The translations under genes and the position numbers were made by a program. A DNA stretch of 64,000 bases from Craspedostauros australis (taxonomy: Eukaryota > Bacillariophyta > Bacillariophyceae > Mastogloiales > Achnanthaceae). Location: positions 1,488,001 to 1,552,000 of the forward strand of contig JAMXDE010000012.1 in NCBI GenBank assembly GCA_026770025.1, given 5' to 3'. The notes under the pieces are model-generated. The model saw only the letters and a program-made list of their open reading frames with translations, did no database searches and was not told the origin of the DNA. Positions 11,461 through 19,477 of the stretch are shown one piece after another; position 1 is the first letter of the stretch; every line of letters starts with the position of its first letter.

Positions 11461-11969
11461 TAAGAAGTACAGAGAAAGCTGTCATTTGCCACGATTGTCA
11501 TGGAGCGCATGTCATCTACTCTGAGCAGGGGAAGATTCCTTCGCATGCTTCCCAGCGGCATTTGGTGCAGCCTCCTGTCCGGAGAAGCGGATCACAAGCA
11601 CAAGCATGGATCCACATTTGCACCGTGCACTAACACTTCGGTTCGAGAGAAGTTGGACGAGGAGGCAGACTGAGAATGAGAGAGTGATTCATCCTCACAA
11701 CGTTTCCGTAGCCCTTTTCACCAAACTTCCTGAGGGGCATGATCTTTATGATTGTATGTGAATGACATGTGATCGAATTCACCCTCCCCCAGGCGCGAAA
11801 CTGGTTCTGAAACTCAATTAGGCCATGAAAAGCAGCGTTTGGACCTGAGGGAAGAATGTGAAACGATGTCACCGTGCGAAAAGATCGACCGCAGTTTTGG
11901 AATGTTATTGGTAACACAAGTCCAAGCTGACTTTTTCGCCCAAAATCAACAACGCAGCAGCATCTTGTA

Positions 11970-12043
11970 GCTTGCGTAGCTCAGCTGGTTAGAGCGTGGG
12001 TCTAATAAACCCAAGGTCGTGGGTTCGATCCCCACCGCGAGTA
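11970..12043 (+). tRNA. tRNA-Ile (anticodon AAU), copy 1
   Basis: A complete 74-base cloverleaf. The acceptor stem is GCTTGCG with CGCGAGT (two G-T wobbles), the D arm is GCTC/GAGC, the anticodon stem is TGGGT/ACCCA with loop CTAATAA (anticodon AAT), the variable loop is AGGTC, and the T arm is GTGGG-TTCGATC-CCCAC with discriminator A. It has no intron and no encoded CCA, as expected for a eukaryotic nuclear tRNA. The internal A box (TAGCTCAGCTGG) and B box (GGTTCGATCC) would serve as the RNA polymerase III promoter. A second copy with the same sequence starts at 14435. Confidence 0.97.
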
Positions 12044-12047
12044 TGTC

Positions 12048-12051
12048 TTTT
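12048..12051 (+). terminator. RNA polymerase III T-run terminator
   Basis: TTTT lies four bases after the tRNA 3' end, the usual RNA polymerase III stop signal. Confidence 0.65.
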
Positions 12052-12640
12052 GGAAAATGCGGTAGGAGGCGTGTGTTGCTTTTGTCCTGCCGCGAGACGA
12101 CAGCACCCAGTCCAACATCACTGCGCTGCCTCCTCGTGCACATCCAGCTAGGTTCATTTTTGTAAACGCCAACTCGCAAGAGACAGGGTCAGGAGGTTCC
12201 ATCGGTGCCCCGAAACATCGCAGAGTACGCACGTTTTCAATCTCTCTCTCCCACACACGAACGCCAAGCCGAAACTTGGAACAGGCAGGAGAGACGATCA
12301 TGTGAAGCCAAGAGGGAGGACTTGTGTTCGTATTGGAGTGGAAAGGATGGGTATGTGGACATGACGTGTATCTCAGGAGGCGCCAGTTCTCGATCTCGTC
12401 ACTCTCACGACGAGTCCACGTCTGAAATGAAACCAGGACATACCATAGTGGGACGCACTATAAATTGACACACTGTAATTTGACGCCACTTCGCGGGACT
12501 GAGATTGATCAGTGACAGCGGCGATGACGAATGCGGACACAAGTCGTCGTAACGGAAGAAATCCGTGGCAGCCAACTGTTGCTGTGGACCCTGACTCCAC
12601 AAGACGTATCGGCTGGGTTGGATGTCTGTTTTTGTAATTG

Positions 12641-12700
12641 CGAGGGTTGTCCGAGAACAACCTCCGACCAGTATTTCTGACCAATACGATTTTGAAGTGA
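12641..12700 (+). repeat. 60-bp dispersed repeat, copy B
   Basis: The partner of 11401-11460, exactly 1240 bases downstream. The hairpin arms are kept in altered form, GTTGT and ACAAC. Confidence 0.6.
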
Positions 12701-12849
12701 TTGGCGGGCCAGTGGAAGGTGGCAACAACGACGAACCAGAAGGCCGACGAACCAAAAGGCGGTCGCATGCAACCAGGAAAGTTGGAGACGGTCATACTCA
12801 CAGTTTCCAAGCCAGCGCCCATACATCCCTCTCATCCCACGAGATCAAC

Positions 12850-14079
12850 ATGGAGTCAGTCAGCCTCAGCGCAGCAGAGAAGATCATCGACGATGTCTGC
12901 TCGAAGAGCTTGAAATTCTGGAAGGACCATGACATCGTCCTCAAGCGATCCCAAGATACCGGTCACGCAGTGGCGACGTACTTTTCCATCGAGCTACTGT
13001 CGCCGAGCAATGACAAATCTGACGCAGCCCACATCAGCTTCTACTTGTCGTACACAACGTGGGATGGACGCATGGTGTACCTCGATCGATTCCAACCACC
13101 CTCGATTGTTTCGGGAGCAACGTCCGAAGTTCTGGAGAAGGCCATGCTGCAGACTCTCTCCCTCATTGCCACGGGGTTGAACTGCGTTCGAGTGACGTGG
13201 AGGGTGAGTAGTGCACAAGTATGCATTTGTGCTCTTGTTGTGTCTCCCGCATGAGAAATGTCTCAAAAAATGGAAGATTCCAACTGCATGGAGTCCCATG
13301 AATCTCACTATACTCTTTGCTCATTGATCGTCACTCTCGTTCCTGCTGTTTTGCTCGTACAGGACATGACAATCCCCTCATGGTACACCGCCGAGGCCGA
13401 ACCACATAAACCGGAAACCCTTCATGGGTGGCTGACCATCGCGATGGACAAGGAGGCGATGGTGGAATTTGCTGGCATTTCCGACGAAGACAAGGACATT
13501 TCTTCCAACACCTCTGAGATCATTGAGGCATGCATTCTCGAAGCGCAAAAGACGCGAGCCAGTGGTGGCAACGACATATCTGTACGTCCAGCGACGGCCG
13601 CGGATGTTGGTTCCATCGAACGGTTCGTTCGAAAACTGGCAGTGTATGAGAAAGAACCAGAAGCAGTGCATGTCACGAAAGACAACTACAAGGTAGACGG
13701 CTACCCAGTTGGTCTATCCGATGGTCTTGAATTCTTCCGCTGTTTGATGTTGGAAAAATCGATCGACGGCACAAAGGAACCAATTGGTATAGCGATGTTC
13801 TATCTCGGAAACCAGGAGGAATTCGGGAAGCTTCTCTACTTGGAAGACCTTTTCATTGAGGAGGAACACCGCAGAGGTGGCAGCGGAACGCATGTGATGA
13901 AGATCTTGGCAAAGTGTGCGCATGCCTTGGGCTGCAATCGCTTCTTGTGGCAAGCATTGGATTGGAATACACCAGCGCTCAATTTCTACAGCAAGATCGG
14001 CGCGAAGGTCCAAAATGGTGTCATCACATCACGATACGCAGGCGAAGCCCTGCAGTCGTTGGCGTCGAGCGTCGAATGA
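12850..14079 (+). CDS. GNAT-family N-acetyltransferase with extra N-terminal domain
   Basis: Two exons, 12850-13203 and 13363-14079, with a phase-0 intron (GTGAGT donor, CGTACAG acceptor), giving 356 residues. The C-terminal 165 or so residues are a GNAT domain of the diamine/thialysine acetyltransferase type: VRPATAADVGSIERFV, then YLEDLFIEEEHRRGGSGTHVM, the acetyl-CoA binding R/G-x-x-G-x-G/A segment in variant form, and CNRFLWQALDWNTPALNFY-KIGA. This matches spermidine/spermine acetyltransferase-like proteins, which use acetyl-CoA to acetylate small amines. The N-terminal 190 or so residues, spanning the intron, are not recognised and are absent from typical 170-residue family members. The substrate is not determined by the sequence. 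Confidence 0.88.
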
Positions 14080-14210
14080 TGACATTGATGAGGACTTTAG
14101 TCGCCATGCAGCACGCGTATTCGTCTCGTTGGAATCGTGGCCTCCTGGGTTCAATCAGACACCACTCGTAGTATGTCAGAATATAGGCTGCCCCACTGAT
14201 ACAAGCGATC

Positions 14211-14389
14211 GGAGTAGCAACCCAACTGCATTCATGGTTCACCTTGAAACAAGATGGCTGCGGGTCGGCTTGAAGTTTGGTCAGCCGCGTGGTGTGTGGA
14301 AGAAGACCCAAAGGAGCACAACAGCCGATAGCCTCTGCCGAGATCAACGTGAGGCAAATGATTGGGAGATGTTAAAATATGAACTATAG
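14211..14389 (+). pseudogene. Degraded duplicate of the POP5 5' end
   Basis: 14211-14325 aligns to POP5 at about 9031-9147 with roughly 75-80% identity by eye, including the bases before the start codon. The start ATG (14234) is kept, and the first 30 or so codons remain readable (MVHLETRWLRVGLKFGQPRG against MVRHKTRWLLVDLDFGQPRD). The frame then runs into unrelated sequence and ends at 14389, so only about 51 codons remain and the catalytic-complex core is missing. It lies just upstream of the second tRNA-Ile copy. Expression of the short frame cannot be excluded. Confidence 0.85.
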
Positions 14390-14434
14390 GTACGCTTTGT
14401 TCCTCCGATGGCAACCACGCAACAACCGCCTACT

Positions 14435-14508
14435 GCTTGCGTAGCTCAGCTGGTTAGAGCGTGGGTCTAATAAACCCAAGGTCGTGGGTTCGATCCCCAC
14501 CGCGAGTA
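14435..14508 (+). tRNA. tRNA-Ile (anticodon AAU), copy 2
   Basis: The same 74-base sequence as the gene at 11970, with the same arms and anticodon AAT. Its 5' neighbour is the POP5 fragment. The 3' flank shares short patches with that of copy 1, suggesting that a tRNA-containing segment was duplicated. Confidence 0.97.
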
Positions 14509-14843
14509 TAACTTTTGGGAGAGACGCGCGGAAGCGGACGCTATTTTGCTCTGGTGCGAGACGACAGCACACAGTCCGTCATCGATGAGCTCCCTCTCCA
14601 CGTATTGTACCATTCCGACTGCTATGTACATCCGGCAACTTCGCTTCCTTTTGGTGCGCTCCAAGATTGACGACACAGAGGTCAAGGGATCATATCAGCG
14701 CCGTGAATATCGCAGACGGAGTCTCAACATCTACAACACACACACACAAACGCCAAGCCAATGGTGGATTGGACGACATCTATACGATTACAGGCACTGT
14801 ACGAGCACAAGGGTCGAACCAACAACTATTTGCCCGCCTGTTA
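14509..14843. other. Intergenic region after tRNA copy 2
   Basis: A non-coding stretch between the tRNA gene and the convergent methyltransferase gene. A CA-rich run (14730-14755) is the only notable feature. Confidence 0.5.
14513..14516 (+). terminator. RNA polymerase III T-run terminator
   Basis: TTTT lies four bases after the second tRNA gene, placed as for the first copy. Confidence 0.65.
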
Positions 14844-16331
14844 TCATGACGACGGCTGCTTTATCCTCTCAAAGATCATGAGATTTTCAATGTGCCGCGT
14901 CTGGGGAAAGAGATCGAACGGTTGCACGTTCGTGATCTTGTAGCCGGCACCGACGATGCCCTTCGCATCACGCGCCTGAGTGGACGGATCGCACGACATG
15001 TACACGATCTTTCTTGGAGCGAATTGGTACAGCTGCGCCAAAAAGTCGGTGCTGCAGCCCTTGCGTGGTGGGTCCAGCACGACGGCGGTGGTGTCGTTGG
15101 GGAAGTCCTGGATGGCCTCGAAGATGTTCTCGGCCGACGCTGCGCGGAATTCGCAGTTGGTGATCTTGTTCGCGACGGCGTTGGCCGTGGCCTCGGCGAT
15201 GGCCTGATCGTTGATCTCGATGCCGACGACCTTTTGGAAATGCTCCGAAGCAGACAGCGCGAACAGACCAGAGCCGCAGTAGCAATCCGCCAGATGCGTC
15301 ATGCCGCCACCTTCGATGGCATGGCGCACCACGTTCTCGACCATGAGCGGCAGGACGTAGTAGTTGTTCTGGAAGAAATTTCCCGCCCGGTACCGAAAGT
15401 TCAGCTTCCCGACCTTCGTCGTGATGTACGCGTTGTTGTCTGTCTCGACGAACGGATCGCCCAGATTGGCCTGCCGAAAGAGGAGGGTGACGCCCTTCTT
15501 CTTTGTGCCAGGTGGTGGCTTGTCGATGAGCTCCTCACGAGCTCTGCTGAATGCCGCGTTGACTGCCGGCGTCCCGATGGGACAGTGCGGGACGTCCAGG
15601 ATCTGCCTTGTCGTCGCATTTTGAAAGCCGATCGCTTTGATGACCTTCTTCCCATCGATGATCTCATTCGTGGGCCTTTTGGATCGCCTGGCCTTGTTCG
15701 GATGGTCGTAGTGGGGAGTGATCTTGGACCGGTAGCCGAAGGTCTCCTTTGTGCCCAAGCATGCCGATTCTTCAATGTCGACGATGCCATGCTTCGCGAG
15801 TCCCTCCCGCACGTACCGGCGCTTCCAGTCACGCTGGGCATCGATCGTCATGTGCTGGAATTGGCAACCGCCGCACGTTCCGGCAAGAGGACATTTCGGC
15901 TTGACCCGGCTGGGTGATGGCTTGAGGACCTCCACCAGATCCGCCTCGCTGTGATCATCGTAGTTGCGAAAGACTTTGATGCGCACGCGCTCGCCTGGAA
16001 TGACGTCGGGAACTGTGATGTCCCACATGACCCTCTCGGAATTGGCCTCGACTTCGGGATCGGCCTTCTTCAGATTGACTACACCATTGGCCCCCGCCTT
16101 CTTTCTCTTCCCTGACTTTTTCTGCTTTGGCGGCATGTTGCAGGCAGCAATCTCGACTTTGGCCAGACCAAGCCCACGGTCCGTCATGTTCTCGATGTCC
16201 ACATCGAGCTCATCGTGGTAATCGAATGGCAAAGGCACGAACTTGTACGGACGCTTCTTCTCCTGCTCATCGCCGGTGTTGGGCTGTTCTGCGGCTGGCT
16301 CCGCGGCTGGTTCTACTGTAGATGGTGTCAT
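14844..16331 (-). CDS. RNA 5-methyluridine methyltransferase, TrmA/RlmD family
   Basis: A 495-residue SAM-dependent enzyme that would methylate C5 of a uridine in tRNA or rRNA. A basic N-terminal segment rich in Lys (PPKQKKSGKRKKAG) precedes a TRAM-like beta domain. Four cysteines in the pattern C-x5-C-x2-C (147, 153, 156) and about Cys250 match the [4Fe-4S] ligands of the RlmD/RumA branch. The Rossmann SAM loop is DCYCGSGLFALSAS. DPPRKGC and the nucleophile loop YMSCDPSTQARD (Cys447) complete the active site. The start chosen is the ATG at 16331, after an in-frame Gln/Asn-rich stretch. The frame stays open to 16715, so a longer form is possible. No plastid signal is obvious. Confidence 0.92.
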   Translation of the reverse strand: MTPSTVEPAAEPAAEQPNTGDEQEKKRPYKFVPLPFDYHDELDVDIENMTDRGLGLAKVEIAACNMPPKQKKSGKRKKAGANGVVNLKKADPEVEANSERVMWDITVPDVIPGERVRIKVFRNYDDHSEADLVEVLKPSPSRVKPKCPLAGTCGGCQFQHMTIDAQRDWKRRYVREGLAKHGIVDIEESACLGTKETFGYRSKITPHYDHPNKARRSKRPTNEIIDGKKVIKAIGFQNATTRQILDVPHCPIGTPAVNAAFSRAREELIDKPPPGTKKKGVTLLFRQANLGDPFVETDNNAYITTKVGKLNFRYRAGNFFQNNYYVLPLMVENVVRHAIEGGGMTHLADCYCGSGLFALSASEHFQKVVGIEINDQAIAEATANAVANKITNCEFRAASAENIFEAIQDFPNDTTAVVLDPPRKGCSTDFLAQLYQFAPRKIVYMSCDPSTQARDAKGIVGAGYKITNVQPFDLFPQTRHIENLMIFERIKQPSS

Positions 16332-17495
16332 CTTCTCTTTGTATGTCAATGGGCGCTGGAACTCAGTACTAGAGTATACTTGTTGATGTCGCTTGGGGCT
16401 GAGATGGACGGTGGTATCTCTGCTTGTATCCCTGTTGTTGCGGTTGTTCTGTTGTGACTGGTGTGCGATCTGTTTGTTTCGATTTGCAGCTTTGGCACAC
16501 CAAGCAAAAGCGCGTGATGTTTTCCTCATTTTTTGGTGGACACCAAATTCTCTGTCGGCGGGCAGACGAGAAGAAACCGAATGAGAACTAAAATTGAGGC
16601 TATCTTGGTTGGTCTCCATGTCTCTCTCTCGACAGAAAGTGCGCTGTATCCACCAACGTTCCAGGACTATTCTGGAGCATGATACTCTACTCTCCTCTAC
16701 CCCAATCTGCTTCAATCTACTCTACTCTACTCTACCGATGCTCTGCTGGAAGCTTGCAATGTCTTTATCTTGCCTCTCGAAGCGTTTGAAAACGAATCAA
16801 AGCTGATGGCGACAGTTGGGATGCAGAACTGTGCCACCACACCGTGATGAATCGAAGCACTCTGTGACGATCTCGCAGTGCATCGGACATATTAGTAGGT
16901 GCTTCGATTTCTCCTTGACATTGCTGAGTTTCAAAAGCAGTTGGGGATCACATCACCGATCGTCTCCCATCTACTCTGCTCGATTCGTTCAACAGTACAT
17001 CCGGATGAGGCTAAAACGAGATATATTATGCACATTGATTTATTTACCGTAACACCTGATGTCGAACATATCGACGAGTATGGCTGTCCGTGAACAAAGC
17101 ACAATTTACTTCTGTTCATCGAATTGAAAGGTACCGAAATAGTTCTTGTAGTTCGCTCTTTCGGCGACGAACCACAAGAAAAGAGAAAAATTGATCAGAT
17201 TTATTGCGATTGGGAAGAACAATCAGGACGATTTGTCACCAAGATGAGAAAAACAGGAGGCGATTTATCGAGCGTTTCACGAGCCGTTGGAGGGATTTAT
17301 CGTGGGGGCTTGTCGCGGTCATCCAACTGAAAGCCTCACAGACGTGGACGATGATTCCTCTGCTCTGTTCTGCCTCTCCTCTCCTCTCTGATCGACTCCC
17401 CTCACTTCCTGGTTCGTGGGATGATCGATGATGCAGAGCATGCAAGGATCTGAAGGCAGAGGGAATCATCAAAGATCGTCAGCTGGGTGAGAGAG
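16332..17495. other. Divergent intergenic region (methyltransferase / PAP2)
   Basis: Upstream of both flanking genes. It contains a TCTAC-rich tract (16683-16736) that resembles tracts in other intergenic regions of the window. No gene is seen. Confidence 0.5.
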
Positions 17496-18797
17496 ATGTC
17501 GAGCCGTTTCATCCATAATCCGCAGCAGCCGAAGCAAGGAAGCCGCAGCCGCAGTCGCAAGATGGACAGTCAAAGCAATAACAACAAAAGCGACATCGAA
17601 AGCAGCAGCACCAGCAGCAGCACCAAAACCGACAAGATGAAGAGCGACAACGACAAAGGCACCATGGCACCAACGACCCCATCGGACATTCCCACGGCGT
17701 TGGTGGTCCCCATCGCGATCTTCATGCTGGGATTTGTCATCGCTCAGCCCCTCTATCCCACGGAGGCGGACTTGAACAATCGCACCATCCCATACCAGAT
17801 CACCAGTGCTGGGGATGTGATGCTGGATTTGGAGATCGACAACGAGCTCATCTCGGATGCTGATGTCACTATTCCTGGTGCGTGCTGTGCAAGTCTTGGC
17901 AATCGAGGGACCTGGTTGTCTGCTTGTTGTGTTTTGCTTTATCTGTTTGCTGTTGCAGATCGCCGCGATGAAATCAGTCATCGCAACGAAGGAAACGCCC
18001 ACTCATGTCCTCATTGACTCGCTTGATCTCCCAACCCCCACTCACAATCATCCCATGCGTCTCCTTGCGTTTGCTATCATCACGATGCCACATCTCTGCT
18101 CTGCTTCCATGCGCCACCATCCATGCACGTTTGATGCTGCACAGGCGAATTGCTCATCAGGACCGCCATCACCATCCCTATCATGATCGTGGTTGGATTG
18201 GCGTCCCGCAAGAACCCAAGCGAGGCCATCCCCGCACTTTCGGGTCTTTTGGTGGCAATCGGATTAACACAAGGCTGCACCTCGCTCTTGAAGATCTACG
18301 TGCTGCGACGTCGCCCCAACTTCTACGCCATGTGCGAATTCTCCAAGGAGACCTTGAAATGCGGGGCGGAATTCCGTACGGCCCTGGAGGCGCAGATGAG
18401 CTTTCCATCAGGCCACGCCAGCCTCACCTTCGGCGGCATGACCTACCTCATCTGGTACTTCATCGGTTTCACCGGCATTCTGGCATCTCCCCTTCCAGAA
18501 TGGATGGCATCCTCGACCTCGTCGCTGCGTTCAACAATCCCCGCGTCGTCCTTGCGCATCATCCAGCTTCTTGTCATGACCCTGCCACCATTCGCCTGGG
18601 GCTGCTATGTCGCAGGAAGCCGTCTCGTGGACCATTGGCACCATCCAGCCGATGTCCTCTGCGGAAGCCTGATCGGTATGCTGTTCGCAACCGTGGGTTA
18701 CCATGTCATGTATCCCATGGTGACTTCGTCAAACGCAGGCACTCCTCTCTCGGCGCAACCCGTGCGTGAGGAGAAGCTGCCGCTTGTGAACGAATGA
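17496..18797 (+). CDS. PAP2-type lipid phosphate phosphatase
   Basis: Two exons, 17496-17877 and 18145-18797 (phase-1 intron of 267 bp), giving about 344 residues. Joining them reads DVTIP|GELLIR, which restores the conserved stretch before the second membrane helix. The catalytic triad of motifs is complete: KIYVLRRRPNF (motif 1), PSGHAS (motif 2) and SRLVDHWHHPADV (motif 3, with the nucleophile-activating His). About six membrane helices are visible. The enzyme would dephosphorylate phosphatidate or related lipid phosphates at the ER or plasma membrane. The N-terminal 60 or so residues are a Ser/Asn/Lys-rich tail, and a second ATG at 17562 is a possible start. The alternative of splicing into 17959 leads to a stop and is rejected. 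Confidence 0.9.
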
Positions 18798-19477
18798 GGT
18801 GACAGGATGGCACAGCGCAACGCAAATGCAGTAGGACAGCATGGCATAACTCGTACTGCACTTGTTAATAGCGTACACGTGGTATCCTGATCCAGCTCTA
18901 CAGAAACATGACTTTGCTCTACCCAACTCTGTACTATTCAACAGTATTCGATGGTCCACTCAAAAGCTGTGGCATAGCACGAGTATAATAGAATAGTTAT
19001 TACGAGCATGATGGACATCCCAGGTCTTGGTTCTGTTACTCTACTCTCTTGTACCGTAGCTTGTAGAATAGTCTCCAGCTTTCTTGGTGCTTCTTCTCGT
19101 TCGTTCGCTGAGGCGAGCACGAAAGAGAATCTGATGCGAACGTGCTTCGTTCGTTGATGTTCGTCGTGGAATCTCGACTGGGGAGATGGAGAGAAGAAAA
19201 AACAAGAAGCGATCCTCTGTTACGTTGCCTGGCTGCAGATCCCGTGGGCACGATCAACAACAACCACAAACAATCGGACCAGCGACAACAAATTCATACT
19301 CGAGTTCCAAACCCGCTGTCGGTGATGAATGAATTGGAATCTGGTTTCGAACGCCGAAGATTCTCCTGCTCTGCTATTCTACGACGCCATCAACATAACC
19401 AAGAGTGCTGCAGCATTATTCATTGCCAGTACAGTTGAGAGGACATTGGAGTCCCAGCGTCTACCTCCACTTTCACA
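18798..19477. other. Intergenic region
   Basis: The 3' flank of the PAP2 gene and the upstream region of the SGNH gene. It has short A/T-rich runs (18980-19000) and CTCTAC-like motifs (19036-19048). No gene is seen. Confidence 0.5.

Larger units (their letters stand above)
9763..11969. other. Gene-poor region, about 2.2 kb
   Basis: No convincing coding sequence is present. It starts with an A/T-rich 3' flank of POP5 (repeated AAATAA, 9771-9803). It then holds two perfect 8-bp hairpins (10038-10056 and 10324-10344) and a 60-bp element (11401-11460) repeated at 12641. Short open frames here carry no domain. Confidence 0.5.
12044..12849. other. Intergenic region with second 60-bp repeat copy
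   Basis: This is non-coding sequence between the tRNA gene and the acetyltransferase. It includes repeat copy B (12641-12700) and short sequence patches shared with the flank of the second tRNA copy (GCGAGACGACAGCAC near 12090 and 14550). Confidence 0.5.

Noticed and set aside
17959-18017. Possible middle exon in the PAP2 gene after TTGCAG
   Set aside because: It reaches a stop quickly and has no good donor; skipping to 18145 restores the family sequence in phase.
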